Positions 8,291 to 17,501 of a DNA stretch of 64,000 nt are shown in pieces. The stretch is from Salinilacustrithrix sp003476595. GTDB lineage: Bacteria; Actinomycetota; Acidimicrobiia; Acidimicrobiales; Salinilacustritrichaceae. The position numbers and the translations under genes are program-made. The notes below the pieces were generated by a model. The model had not been told where the DNA came from. It did no database searches and saw only the letters and a program-made list of their open reading frames with translations. Position 1 is the stretch's first letter. Each line of letters starts with the position of its first letter. The stretch is from contig CAXAUZ010000004.1 of NCBI GenBank assembly GCA_963972525.1, positions 124,001 to 188,000 on the forward strand, in the 5' to 3' direction.

Positions 8291-8596
8291 TCAGCCCTCG
8301 GGGGAGCGCAGCACCAGCTGCGGGGCGCCGTTGCCGTCCTGGGAGGGATCGGGCACGACGTCGAGGGTGAGGCCGTCGAGCTGGTCGTTGATCTGGCCGT
8401 CGACCATCAGGGTCGTGCCGTGCTGCTCGGTGACGACGTCGTCGGCCTGGGGCTCGGCGGCGAAGTCGATGCCGAGGCCGACCTCGCCCTCCGGGGCGGG
8501 GGCGGGGAACAGGCGGACGCCGTGGCCGTCGGGGATGTCGTTCTGCTGGCGGACCGCCTCGAGGGTGGCGGCGGCGGCGGGGGTGCACTGGAGCAT
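8291..8596 (-). CDS. HesB/IscA-like protein lacking the usual cluster cysteines
   Basis: The 101-aa protein starts MLQCTPAAAATLEAVRQQ, resembling the A-type iron-sulfur carrier fold, and continues VRLFPA...VGLGIDFAAEPQADDVV. It lacks the conserved Cys and the C-terminal Cys-Gly-Cys; the only Cys is residue 4. It is thus probably a fold relative without Fe-S carrier chemistry. The start at 8596 has a good Shine-Dalgarno sequence (AGGAGAG) 5 nt upstream, so an upstream in-frame start is not needed. It lies just downstream of the Bax-inhibitor gene on the same strand. Confidence 0.65.
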   Translation of the reverse strand: MLQCTPAAAATLEAVRQQNDIPDGHGVRLFPAPAPEGEVGLGIDFAAEPQADDVVTEQHGTTLMVDGQINDQLDGLTLDVVPDPSQDGNGAPQLVLRSPEG

Positions 8597-8660
8597 GGAG
8601 CTCTCCTCTGCGATCGCGGACGTCCCACCGTAGGGAGGGATGCCGCGGATCCCCACGTGG

Positions 8661-9368
8661 TCAGCGGCGGAGCTGGCTCACCAGGCGCAGGACGTACCAG
8701 AACAGCATCATCACCGAGGCGAACAGCTGGACCGCCGCACCCACGTGGGCGTGGGACGGGTAGCGGGCCATGATCTGCTGGGTCTGGTAGAGGATGGCGC
8801 CGCCGGCGAGGGCGATCATCGCCACCGAGAACCAGATGCCGAGCTGGAAGCCGAAGAGCACCGCGACCACGATGAGTGCCAGGGCGGCGATGCCGCCCCA
8901 CATCAGCATCGGGCGCAGGAACGACAGGTCCTTGCGGGTGACGAAGGCGACGACGGTGAGGCCGGCGAAGCCGACGACGGTGATGACCGCAGCGGCCGCG
9001 ACGGAGCCTGAACCGTTCTTCGGGTCGTTGAAGACGTAGTACAGGAACGGGGCGAAGATCAGCGCCTGGCCGGCGGCCATGCCGAACAGGCCGGCGTACT
9101 GGAGGCCCTCGTTCTCGAGGTTGTGGGCGGCGGAGGTGGCCATCCACTGGATGACCATGAAGGCGCCGAGGATCAGCAGCCAGGCGCTGCTGGCGCCGGT
9201 GAGGAAGTCGAACATGGCCTCGGCGATGCCGGTCTGGAACAGGACCGTCTCGAAGGCCACGAACGCGCCGATGGCGAGCAGCAGGTGCTGGTACACCCGG
9301 ATCACGAAGGCGCCACGCTCCTCGGCGTCGAGCGTGGCGACCGGCTGGGTCGGGGCGAAGGATTCCAT
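8661..9368 (-). CDS. Bax inhibitor-1 / YccA family membrane protein
   Basis: The 235-aa protein has seven hydrophobic segments and the family pattern: an N-terminal soluble tail, FVIRVYQHLLLAIGAFVAFETVL, ALIFAPFLYYVF, and the C-terminal ILYQTQQIMARYPSHAHVGAAVQLFASVMMLFWYVLRL with the conserved helices that form the pH-sensitive acidic/arginine latch in BsYetJ-like proteins. Family members are inner-membrane, calcium-leak-like channels, but the bacterial role is uncertain. The ATG at 9368 begins MESFAPTQPV. Confidence 0.9.
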   Translation of the reverse strand: MESFAPTQPVATLDAEERGAFVIRVYQHLLLAIGAFVAFETVLFQTGIAEAMFDFLTGASSAWLLILGAFMVIQWMATSAAHNLENEGLQYAGLFGMAAGQALIFAPFLYYVFNDPKNGSGSVAAAAVITVVGFAGLTVVAFVTRKDLSFLRPMLMWGGIAALALIVVAVLFGFQLGIWFSVAMIALAGGAILYQTQQIMARYPSHAHVGAAVQLFASVMMLFWYVLRLVSQLRR

Positions 9369-9452
9369 GGCCCCATTCTGCCCGGAACGGGCGCGAACCG
9401 GACGGCGGGGGCGATGGCGTCGGCCACACCGCCCGTCGGTAGCGTCGCCGTC

Positions 9453-9881
9453 ATGACCCCCGCCCGGTTGCGGCCTGCGCTCGCCCTGTCGGCCTTCACG
9501 CTGTTCGTCTGGACGACCCGGATCCGCAACATCTGGACCGACGAGTCGCTCACGACCACCGGCCAGCTCGGTCGCACCGCCCTGTCGGTCACCTTCACCG
9601 CCTTCGCGGTCGCCGTGCTCTGGCTGTGGTGGCAGGGACGCCGGCGTGGCTCGGTCGACCCCATCGTGAGCCCGGTGGTCCGCATGTTCGCGGCGTGGAC
9701 GATCGGGGTCTGGGCGGTGCGGGCCGTGCAGATCGCCACGGCCGGTCACGACGCCGCCTTCGTGGCGGTGCACACCGCGCTGGCCGTCGTCTCCACCGTG
9801 CTGGCCGTGTGGGCCGTCCAGGACGTGCGACGGGGGCTGGATCGTGGATCCAGCCCCCGTTCGCTCAGCTCGTCACGCTGA
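9453..9881 (+). CDS. Four-helix membrane protein, unknown function
   Basis: The 142-aa protein has four hydrophobic segments (residues 8-22, 45-62, 80-97, 105-125) and short charged linkers. TAGCGT (9440-9445) lies 7 nt before the ATG (leaderless). The C-terminal codons run through a perfect hairpin at 9831-9859, so the last 17 residues (Ser/Arg-rich) are encoded by the terminator-like structure and beyond. No family recognised; it resembles small actinobacterial proteins of unknown function. Confidence 0.7.
   Translation: MTPARLRPALALSAFTLFVWTTRIRNIWTDESLTTTGQLGRTALSVTFTAFAVAVLWLWWQGRRRGSVDPIVSPVVRMFAAWTIGVWAVRAVQIATAGHDAAFVAVHTALAVVSTVLAVWAVQDVRRGLDRGSSPRSLSSSR
9831..9859. terminator. Perfect 13-bp hairpin, likely bidirectional terminator
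   Basis: CGGGGGCTGGATC (9831-9843), loop GTG, then its exact complement (9847-9859). It lies between the ends of convergent genes, inside the last codons of the plus-strand membrane-protein gene and 40 nt beyond the carboxypeptidase stop. There is no U-tract, as is usual for high-GC actinobacteria. Confidence 0.75.
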
Positions 9882-9898
9882 CCGGCGTCGAGCGCTGA

Positions 9899-12073
9899 TC
9901 AGCCCCGGCCCTTGCCCTTGGCCTGGGGCGGCAGCGGCTTCTTCGCCGGGCCGGCCGGGCCGCACACGTCGAGGTCGACGAGGGCCGTCTGGCCCCGGTC
10001 GACGATGACGGGCACCTGCTCGACGACCTGGCCGTCGATCTCGCAGGTCAGGGTCCAGGCCTCGATCAGACCGGTGGTGTCGACCGTCCCGGCGTCGAAG
10101 TACGCGAAGTCGAGGCGGAACTCCTGCTCCGGCACGGCGGCGTAGTTGATGACCCGGAAGACGTACTCCGCGCCGGCCTCGACGTCGATGAGGGTGACCG
10201 ACTCCTTCTCGCCCGGGGCGTTGCCCGAGGTGGTCACCTGGGTCTCCTGCTCGCCCTCGACCCGGTACACCTCGAGGTCCAGGTCGTCGGGCAGGTCCCA
10301 GTCCAGATCGACCGTGACGACGTCGGCCGACTGGCTCGGCGACCACGCCACGTCGACGGACTCGCCCACCATCGGGATGGTGCCGGTCGTGGTGAAGCTG
10401 TGCTTCGGGTCCTCCGCGAGCACGTCGAAGCGCTTGCCCATGGCGAGCGGACGGGTCGAGGGGTTCGTGTGCCAGCGGAAGTCGCCGCCCGGCGGCACGG
10501 TCAGGACCGTCTCCACGGTGTCGGTGAAGGACCCCTCCCAGGTCGGCGTGGCGCCCGTGCGGGTGAGCCGCAGCGTGGCGCCCTCGACCGCCTGGCCGGT
10601 GACGATCGAGTGGGTCGCCGGGTCGAGCGCAGCCTCGAGGGCGATCAGGTAGGCCTCCCGGTTGCCCTTGCCGGCGTACTCGCCGGCGCCGAGGTACTCG
10701 TCGACGACCTGCGGGAACGGCGGGTGGAACTCGTCCGGGCCGATCTCGAACGTGTAGCCGAAGCCGCCGGTGGCGTTGTAGGACCAGTCCTCGGTGGTGC
10801 CGGTCGTGTCGTAGAGCTCCCAGCCGTGGATGTTGGCGTAGCCGTTCTGGGCCGTCATCCGGGCGCCGAGCTCCTTCATGGCGTCCTCGTCGGGGGCGTC
10901 GCCGACCGGGTTGCCGTCGGGACCGATGGTCTGTGGGTTGACGCCGTTCGGTCGCAGCACCAGGTTCGAGAAGGTGTGGTTGCTGATCAGCATCGTCACG
11001 TGGCGGCTGCTGACCAGCTCGCGCACGTTCTGGGTCTCGGGCTCCGAGAAGCCCTCCGGGCCGTGGTACGTCGGGTCGATCGGTTCGGCCGCCGCCCCGG
11101 GACCGCCGTGGAAGGCGCCGTAGTTGCGGTTGAGGTCCACGCCGACGCCGAAGCCTCCAGGGCTCTTGGCCAGGTCGCAGAACACCGGGATGCCGTCGAC
11201 GCCGTCGAAGGGCCGGCAGTTCTTGCGCTTGTAGGCGTTGCCGGGCGTGGCGAGGATCGCCGTCTGGCCGCCGAGCGGGTCGTACTCGTTGAGCACGTTC
11301 AGGTCGACGAGCATGCCGTCGGTGATCGACTTCTCGAAGCCGTCGACGTTCACCACCGGGATCAGCACGGTGCGGGCCTGCTCGACGAGCGGCGCGATGC
11401 GGGCGTCGCCGGCTTCGTAGCCCTGCACGAGGTCGTGGGCGAACTCCATGGTGTGCTCGCCGGAGGGCCACTCGCGGGCGTGGTGCAGACCCATCAGCAC
11501 GAAGCTCGGGCGCTCGTCGTCGGCGGCGTCGGAGTCGTTCACGTCGGTGGCGATCTCCACGCCGTAGATCGTCTTGCCCTCGATGCTCCGGTGGGGCAGC
11601 TCGAGCAGCTTGACGATGTCGGGGTGGTCGGCGGCGAGCGCCTGCATCTCGGCGTTGTAGTCCGCCAGGGTCCGGTAGGTGTCGCGCCCCGAGGGCAGGG
11701 GAGATGCATCGACCGAGGCCGCGTAGGCCTGGTTGGCCGCCTGGATCTCGGCCTCTCGCCGGACCAGGTCGGGGATGCGGACCTCGTAGGGCAGGTCGAA
11801 GGTCTCGAGCAGCACGAGGTCGGCCGGGGTGTGCAGGACGACCTCGACGTAGTCGTGGCCGGCGTGCTCGGTGACGTCGAGGCCGCTGTCGGCCAGCAGG
11901 TTCCGCTCGGCCAGGTCGGCGGTCACGGTGACGAGCTGGGGGGCGAAGGCCTCCTCGACGGTGCCGGTGAGGTCGTCGAGCAGCCCGGCCTGGGCGGTGG
12001 GCAAGGTGGCGAGCGCCAGGCCTGCAGCGAGGCCGGCGGCGACGGCGAGCCGGCGTCGTGGGGTGCGGTGCAC
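9899..12073 (-). CDS. Secreted zinc carboxypeptidase, peptidase M14
   Basis: The 724-aa precursor has a signal peptide (RTPRRRLAVAAGLAAGLALA...AQA). Its M14 catalytic domain carries the zinc ligands in HHAREWPSGE (H..E) and the later His in SNHTFS; the general-base Glu is likely in the TFEIG segment. Also visible is VDLNRNYG, a substrate-binding motif. The C-terminal 220 residues look like beta-sandwich domains, possibly for wall or substrate binding. The GTG at 12073 is chosen for its Shine-Dalgarno GGAGGAA 6 nt upstream and because it directly precedes the signal peptide. It probably acts outside the cell on peptides. Confidence 0.9.
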   Translation of the reverse strand: MHRTPRRRLAVAAGLAAGLALATLPTAQAGLLDDLTGTVEEAFAPQLVTVTADLAERNLLADSGLDVTEHAGHDYVEVVLHTPADLVLLETFDLPYEVRIPDLVRREAEIQAANQAYAASVDASPLPSGRDTYRTLADYNAEMQALAADHPDIVKLLELPHRSIEGKTIYGVEIATDVNDSDAADDERPSFVLMGLHHAREWPSGEHTMEFAHDLVQGYEAGDARIAPLVEQARTVLIPVVNVDGFEKSITDGMLVDLNVLNEYDPLGGQTAILATPGNAYKRKNCRPFDGVDGIPVFCDLAKSPGGFGVGVDLNRNYGAFHGGPGAAAEPIDPTYHGPEGFSEPETQNVRELVSSRHVTMLISNHTFSNLVLRPNGVNPQTIGPDGNPVGDAPDEDAMKELGARMTAQNGYANIHGWELYDTTGTTEDWSYNATGGFGYTFEIGPDEFHPPFPQVVDEYLGAGEYAGKGNREAYLIALEAALDPATHSIVTGQAVEGATLRLTRTGATPTWEGSFTDTVETVLTVPPGGDFRWHTNPSTRPLAMGKRFDVLAEDPKHSFTTTGTIPMVGESVDVAWSPSQSADVVTVDLDWDLPDDLDLEVYRVEGEQETQVTTSGNAPGEKESVTLIDVEAGAEYVFRVINYAAVPEQEFRLDFAYFDAGTVDTTGLIEAWTLTCEIDGQVVEQVPVIVDRGQTALVDLDVCGPAGPAKKPLPPQAKGKGRG

Positions 12074-12210
12074 GTGGTTCCTCCGTGTGTTCCCGGGCAC
12101 GGCGGAGCGCCGTTCCGGACGGAGGGTTCGACAGGCGCCGAGCCACGTCCTGCTCTCGGTGGCGCATGCCACGGTTCTCGACTCGGTCGAAACGGGTAGT
12201 GGTGCCCGCG

Positions 12211-12981
12211 ATGACAGATCTCGTGCTGCTCGCGTCGGTCGGTGAGGCCTTCGGTGAGGTGAACGACCTGATCCCGAACGCCGAAGCGGTGTGGCGGGTG
12301 CTCGCGGCCGTCGCGCTCGGCGCGATCGTCGGCGTCGAGCGGGAGGTCAACGACCAGCCCGCCGGGTTGCGCACGCACCTCACGGTCGCGCTCGGCGCCG
12401 CGGTGTTCGGTGTGATCTCCACCCTCGGGTTCTCCGAGTTCGTCACCGACCAGCGCGACGTCAACATGCAGTTCGACGTGACCCGCGTCGCGTCGCAGGT
12501 GGTCGTGGGCATCGGCTTCCTCGGCGCCGGGATGATCTTCCGCTCCGGTTCCAAGGTGCGGAACCTCACGACCGCCGCCAGCCTGTGGGTCACCGCCGCG
12601 ATCGGGCTCGCCGCCGGTGTCGGCGACATCGGCATCGCCGTCGTCGCCACGGTCGCGCTGCTGTTCGCCCTGATGCTGCTCCGCATCCCGCGCGACGCCA
12701 TCCGCAACCGCTTCACCCGATCGACCGCGCACGTGTCCGTGCGCGTCGCCGGGACCGCGGCCGCCGAGCCGGTGCTCGATGCCGTCCGCTCGCTCGACGG
12801 CATCCGGGTCCTCGCCGTCGGCTGGGGCAAGCACGACGGTGACACCGTCCTCGACCTCTCCCTCGAAGCCGACGCGACGATCCGGCCCGCACACCAGCTG
12901 GCGCCGATCGTGGCCCGGGACGACGTGATCTCGGTCAACACCGACGTGTTCCTGCGGTCCGAGGTCAGCGACGACGCCTGA
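12211..12981 (+). CDS. MgtC/SapB family membrane protein
   Basis: The 256-aa protein has the MgtC N-terminal membrane domain: RVLAAVALGAIVGVERE, PAGLRTHLTVALGAAVFGVIS, VASQVVVGIGFLGAGMIFR, NLTTAASLWVTAAIGLAAGVG. A soluble C-terminal domain (residues 175-256) looks ACT-like. MgtC proteins are linked to magnesium limitation and regulation of ATP synthase in some bacteria. No magnesium-sensing leader was recognised in the 137-nt spacer to the divergent carboxypeptidase. The ATG at 12211 begins MTDLVLLASV. Confidence 0.9.
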   Translation: MTDLVLLASVGEAFGEVNDLIPNAEAVWRVLAAVALGAIVGVEREVNDQPAGLRTHLTVALGAAVFGVISTLGFSEFVTDQRDVNMQFDVTRVASQVVVGIGFLGAGMIFRSGSKVRNLTTAASLWVTAAIGLAAGVGDIGIAVVATVALLFALMLLRIPRDAIRNRFTRSTAHVSVRVAGTAAAEPVLDAVRSLDGIRVLAVGWGKHDGDTVLDLSLEADATIRPAHQLAPIVARDDVISVNTDVFLRSEVSDDA

Positions 12982-12993
12982 GGTCCGCGGCGT

Positions 12994-14861
12994 TCAGATC
13001 TCCACCCGCGTCCCCACCTCGAAGATGCGGTCGGGCGGCAGTCGGAAGTAGTCGGCGGCGCTGGTCGCGTTGCGACCCATGACGCCGAAGAGGCGCTCCC
13101 GCCAGATCGCCATCCCCGGCCGCTTCGTGGCGATCACCGTCTCCTTGCCCAGGAAGTACGTGGCGTCGTCGGCGTGGAAGCCCTCGACGCCGGCGAGGTC
13201 CCGGGACAGGTCCGGGTCCTCCATGAAGCCGTAGTGCACGTCGACGCGGGAGACGCCGTTGCCCATCTGGCGTTCCCGCAGACGGCTCCGGCCCTCGATG
13301 CGGGGGACGTCGTCGGTGACCACGGACGCGACCACGACGCGCTCGTGCAGCACCCGGTTGTACCTGACGTTGGCGACGAGTGACGGTGGCGTCATCCCGG
13401 GGATGCTGAACAGGTACACCGCCGTGCCCGGTACCCGGGTCGGCGGGTCGTCGGCCAGGCCGGCCAGGTAGGTCACCAGGGGCGTCCGGCCGAGCTGGAT
13501 CCGGTCGCGGACGAGGCGGCGGCCGGTGCTCCACGTCGTCAGCAGGGTGAAGAGCACGGCTGCGGCCACGATCGGGAACCAACCGCCGGCTGGGATCTTC
13601 GGCACGTTGCCGGCGAAGAACGCGAGGTCGATGACGAGCAGTCCGCCGGCGATCGCGAGCACCCGGCCGAGGGACCACTCCCACAGGGTCCGGGCGACGA
13701 CCGCGAACAGCAGGGTCGTGATCACCATGGTGGTCGTCACCGCGATGCCGTACGCCGCCGCGAGCGAGCTCGACGAGCGGAACCCGAGCACCAGGCCGAT
13801 GCAGGCGACCATGAGCACCCAGTTCACCGTCGGCACGTAGATCTGGCCCTGCGCGCTCCCCGAGGTGTGGACGATGCGCAGTCGTGGCGCGTACCCGAGC
13901 TGCACCGCCTGCATGGTGAGCGAGAAGGCGCCGGAGATCAGGGCCTGTGACGCGATGACCGTCGCCGCCGTGGCCAGCACGACCATCGGGACGAGCGCCC
14001 ACTCGGGGGCGAGCCGGTAGAAGGGGCTGTCGATCGCGCTGGGATCCTCGAGCAGCAGGGCGCCCTGACCGAAGTAGTTGAGGACCAGCCCGGGCATCGC
14101 CACCGCGAACCAGGCGATCGCGATGGGCCGGTGCCCGAAGTGGCCCATGTCGGCGTAGAGCGCCTCCCCGCCGGTGACGACGAGGAACACCGCGCCGAGC
14201 ACGAGGACGCCGGTCAGCCCGTTGTCGGCGAAGAAGCGGACGCCGTGGAGCGGGTCCAGCGCCTCGAGGACGCGGGGTGCCGCGAGGATCTGGCGGGCGC
14301 CGAGGACGCCGAGCACGGCGAACCACAGCACCATGATCGGTCCGAAGACACGACCCACCACGTGCGTGCCGTGCCGCTGCACCGAGAAGATGGCGATCAG
14401 GATCGCGACGGTGATGGGCAGGACGAGGTCCTCGAGCCCCGGGGCCGCGATGGTCGTGCCCTCCACGGCGCTGAGGACCGAGATCGCCGGCGTGATCATC
14501 CCGTCGCCGTAGAGCAGGGCGGTGCCGAAGAGGCCGAGCAGCACCAGCACCCAACGCCCGCCCGCTGCTGCGCGGGCGTCACGAGCGAGGTGAGCGTGAG
14601 GATGCCGCCTTCCCCGTGGCTGTCGGCTCGCATGACGAGGGCGAGGTACTTGATGGAGATGACGATGACGAGGGACCAGAACACGAGCGAGAGGACGCCG
14701 AGCACGTTGCTCTCGAGCACGTCGAGCTCGTGGCCGTGACCCTCGAACGCCTCCCGGAACGCGTACAGCGGGCTGGTGCCGATGTCGCCGAACACCACCC
14801 CGAGGGCGCCGAGGGCCAGCATCCCGGTGCGGGAGCGACCTGGGGTCGGTTCGGCTGCCAC
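12994..14861 (-). pseudogene. kup: KUP-type potassium transporter, interrupted by a frameshift
   Basis: Two overlapping frames encode one KUP protein of about 620 aa. Frame one (GTG 14861) gives GVVFGDIGTSPLYAFREAFEG and GGILTLTSLVTP. Frame two (to 12994) continues VLVLLGLFGTALLYGDGMITPAISVLSAVEG through the membrane core to the soluble C-terminus. The switch needs one missing base near 14540-14570, in a run of CAG/CGG/GCG repeats. This may be a real mutation, a sequencing error in a GC-rich tract, or less likely programmed slippage. The gene lies 13 nt downstream of the arginine-module genes. An intact TrkH/TrkA pair at 23.4-25.4 kb could replace it. Confidence 0.85.
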
Positions 14862-14874
14862 GGGGGGACGCCCC

Positions 14875-15708
14875 TCAGGGGCGGGAGAGCTCGATGTCCA
14901 GGGCGAAGGTGAGGCAGCGGCAGCCGCCGCCGGCCTTCAGGAACTCGTCCACCGGGCACACCACGACGTGGAAGCCCCAGGCCTCGAGCTGGCGGCCGAC
15001 CCGCGGCGGGCACGTCGGCATGTGGATCACGTCGCCGACGACGACCGAGTTGGCGCAGAACGCGAGCGCCTCGTCGTCGGTCAGCCACAGCGGCTCGGGC
15101 ACGAGCGATTCGATGAGCCGCCGGCCGTAGGTGTCCCAGCCGAGCGGCGCGCACATCGCGCGACGGTCGTCCAGGGGGCAGAAGGTCAGGTCGAGGTGGT
15201 ACAACCGCTCGTCGACGAGCTCGAGCGTGCGCACCGGTGCGCCGAGGAGGTCGGTGAGGTGCGACGCCGCAGCGAGGTCGGAACGGGGTCGGTAGCCGGA
15301 CACGAGCACGCCGCCGAAGGGCAGGGCGTCGCCCGCACCCTCGTGGGTCACCGCGTCGGGCAGGCGGGTGACGTCCCACCCGGCGTCGTCGAACCACCGG
15401 GCGAACACCTCGGTCTCCGGTTCCCGCTCGGGATGGCGGAAGTGGGAGGGGACGAACCGCTTCGCCGTGGCGTCGACGAGACCCGCGTTGGCGGTGAAGA
15501 CCAGGTCGGGGACGCCCTCGGGCTGGTCGATGGTCTCGACCTCGGCGCCGGCTTCGACGAGGGCGTCGTGCAGGCCCTGCCACTGCTCGAGCGCGACGTC
15601 GACGTCCACGGCGACGCCGCGCTCCATCCAGGGGTTGATCTCGTAGAGCACCCCGAAGTGGCGGGGTTGGCACAGCAGGTAGCGCCGTCCCCATCCGAGC
15701 TGGGTCAC
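14875..15708 (-). CDS. Amidinotransferase/DDAH-superfamily protein, probable arginine dihydrolase-type enzyme
   Basis: The 277-aa protein belongs to the guanidine-modifying superfamily (arginine deiminase/DDAH fold). Visible blocks are PWMERGVAVDVD, GVPDLVFTANAGLV, the His-containing YHLDLTFCPLD, LAFCANSVVVGD and the C-terminal GGGCRCLTFAL with the likely nucleophile Cys265. Its GTG overlaps the stop of the ornithine cyclodeaminase-like gene (GTGA). In cyanobacterial AgrE/ArgZ the same two domains form one protein that degrades arginine to ornithine (and proline). Here they are separate genes. Dimethylarginine hydrolase activity is the main alternative. Confidence 0.75.
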   Translation of the reverse strand: MTQLGWGRRYLLCQPRHFGVLYEINPWMERGVAVDVDVALEQWQGLHDALVEAGAEVETIDQPEGVPDLVFTANAGLVDATAKRFVPSHFRHPEREPETEVFARWFDDAGWDVTRLPDAVTHEGAGDALPFGGVLVSGYRPRSDLAAASHLTDLLGAPVRTLELVDERLYHLDLTFCPLDDRRAMCAPLGWDTYGRRLIESLVPEPLWLTDDEALAFCANSVVVGDVIHMPTCPPRVGRQLEAWGFHVVVCPVDEFLKAGGGCRCLTFALDIELSRP

Positions 15709-16925
15709 GAGCAGAGCTCGCCGGTGAGCTGGCGGACGAACACGCCGATGTCGGTGACGATGCCGACCGCCTGGTGCGAGCCCCGGTCGGCGAGCTTGGT
15801 GACGACCGCCTGGTTGATGTCGACGCAGAACGTCTCGACCGAGGCAGGGAGGATGTTGCCGGTGGCGATGGCGTGCAGCGTGGTGGCGAGCATGAGAGCG
15901 ACCTGCACGCCGGGCACCTGGTCGCGCATCGCGTCGGCGGCGGCGGCCACGTCGGTCATGGTGTCGGGCAGGGGACCGTCGTCGCGCACGGACCCGGCGA
16001 GGACGAAGGGCACCCCGGCCCGGACGCAGGCGTGCATGACGCCGCCGGTGACGTAGCCGGCCTCGACCGCAGCGGCGATGGACCCGTGGCGGCGGATCTC
16101 GTTGATGACCCGGACGTGGTTGGCGTGGCCGCCCTCGACCGGGACGCCGTCGGCGACCCCGACGCCGAGCGACGTGCCGAGCACGTTCGACTCGAGGTCG
16201 TGGGTGGCGAAGCCGTTCCCGGTGAACAGGCAGCTGATCCACCCCTGCTCGACGAGCGTGGCCAGGTCGGGGCCGGCGCCGGTGTGGATCGCGGCCGGGC
16301 CGGCGACGAGCAGCACCCGGCCGCCCTCCTCGCGAGCGGCGCGGATCCGCTCCGCCACCTGGCGGATCATCAGGCCCTTGGGCTTCTCCGAGGACACCTC
16401 GGAGTTCATGAACTCGAACGTGCCGGCCACGGCCCGTCGCTCCGGCGGGCGGACCCGCACCCCCTCCCGGCCCACGACGATGCGGTCGCCGGCGCGCACC
16501 CGGTGCATGGGGATCGTGCGGACGCGGACCGTCCCGTCGGGCTCGTCGACGACGATGCCGCAGTCCATCTCCGGGTTCTCCACCGTGTGCCAGGTGCCGT
16601 CGATGAGGACGTCGGTGTCGAGGTTGGTGGTGGAGTGGAAGCCGCGGGGCAGCACGCCGTCCTGGTCGGCGGGGGCGAGCACGGCCTCGGACTGGGCCGT
16701 TCGGTTGGCCCCGTGGACCTGCAGGTCGTCGAGCAGCGCGTCGAGCAGCGCCTGGTCGTCGGCCCGGACGACGATGGACGCCCGGGAGCTGTCGGTGTTG
16801 GTCTTGCCGATCTCGACGTCGACGAGCTCGTAGTCCGCGCCGGCCTCGAGGATGGCGTCGAGGATCTTGGCGAGGATGAGCGAGTCGACGATGTGGCCTT
16901 CTACCTGGATGGTCTCGGTCGCCAT
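15705..16925 (-). CDS. TIGR00300-type LOR/SDH domain protein, probable ornithine cyclodeaminase
   Basis: The 406-aa protein matches the LOR/SDH conserved-region family found at the C-terminus of AgrE/ArgZ and alone in archaea, where ornithine cyclodeaminase activity (ornithine to proline plus ammonia) is known. Visible blocks are VEGHIVDSLILAKILD (N-terminal ACT-like), NSEVSSEKPKGLMIRQVAERI, LLVAGPAAIHTGAGPDLATL, FTGNGFATHDLESNVLGTSLG and GNILPASVETFCVDINQAVV. It starts at ATG 16925 and is followed by the arginine dihydrolase-like gene with a 4-nt overlap, then kup. The two enzymes together would turn arginine into proline. Confidence 0.8.
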   Translation of the reverse strand: MATETIQVEGHIVDSLILAKILDAILEAGADYELVDVEIGKTNTDSSRASIVVRADDQALLDALLDDLQVHGANRTAQSEAVLAPADQDGVLPRGFHSTTNLDTDVLIDGTWHTVENPEMDCGIVVDEPDGTVRVRTIPMHRVRAGDRIVVGREGVRVRPPERRAVAGTFEFMNSEVSSEKPKGLMIRQVAERIRAAREEGGRVLLVAGPAAIHTGAGPDLATLVEQGWISCLFTGNGFATHDLESNVLGTSLGVGVADGVPVEGGHANHVRVINEIRRHGSIAAAVEAGYVTGGVMHACVRAGVPFVLAGSVRDDGPLPDTMTDVAAAADAMRDQVPGVQVALMLATTLHAIATGNILPASVETFCVDINQAVVTKLADRGSHQAVGIVTDIGVFVRQLTGELCS

Positions 16926-17004
16926 CGGCCCATCTTCTCGCTCCGCAGCCCTCGGCGCTCGCCTTTCCCGCCGGCGGAGGGCGAGCGGTACCATCCGGCC
17001 CCGC

Positions 17005-17499
17005 ATGGGACAGAGCGTGAACGTCGTCGCGAAGCACTCGTCGAACCCCGAGATCCTGAGGTTCGAGATCAATCGCAGCCTCACCGGGATGGGCCACGAG
17101 CGGTACCGCTCGCTGGACGACATCGTCCTCGATCGCCCCGTCGATCGCCTGGCTCGCCGGCTGCTCGAGCACGGCGGCGTCGACGGCGTGCACGTGAACT
17201 CCTCGGTGATCACCGTGGACCTCGGCGGCGGCTACGTCGGCGACGGCCTGCAGCGGATCATCGAGGACCTGTTCCGCTTCTATCCCGACGTGCCCGGGGC
17301 GCCCGAGGCCGGCACCGACGTGGCCGCCGAGGAGCCCCCGGTGGCCCAGGCGCCGCTCACGGGTGACGAGACGGACCTGCGCGAGGCACCCGAGGCGTCC
17401 GCCGCCACCGGCGCCAGCGAGTTCGACGTACCGGCCGAAGCCCCGGCCGAGGCGCCCGACCCCGACCGCCCCGACGACGAGGCCACCCCGGCCGACTGA
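17005..17499 (+). CDS. Nfu_N (scaffold NifU N-terminal-like) domain protein
   Basis: Residues 1-95 of this 164-aa protein resemble the Nfu N-terminal domain: SSNPEILRFEINRSL, a run of short strands, LARRLLEHGGVDGVHVNSSVITVDLGGG, and an amphipathic helix. No C-terminal NifU CxxC domain is present. Instead there is a low-complexity Ala/Pro/Glu tail (residues 100-164). It is therefore not expected to carry an Fe-S cluster itself. TACCAT is found 10 nt before the ATG. The decayed cobalamin-binding gene starts 2 nt after its stop. Confidence 0.6.
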   Translation: MGQSVNVVAKHSSNPEILRFEINRSLTGMGHERYRSLDDIVLDRPVDRLARRLLEHGGVDGVHVNSSVITVDLGGGYVGDGLQRIIEDLFRFYPDVPGAPEAGTDVAAEEPPVAQAPLTGDETDLREAPEASAATGASEFDVPAEAPAEAPDPDRPDDEATPAD

Positions 17500-17501
17500 T
17501 C

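Noticed and set aside
10400..12199. 600-codon open frame opposite the carboxypeptidase
   Set aside because: High-GC shadow of the M14 gene: Val/Gly/Arg/Asp-rich, no motifs, no start signals.
14496..14570. Programmed -1 frameshifting in kup
   Set aside because: No classic slippery heptamer or downstream pseudoknot was recognised, and kup is not known to use recoding.
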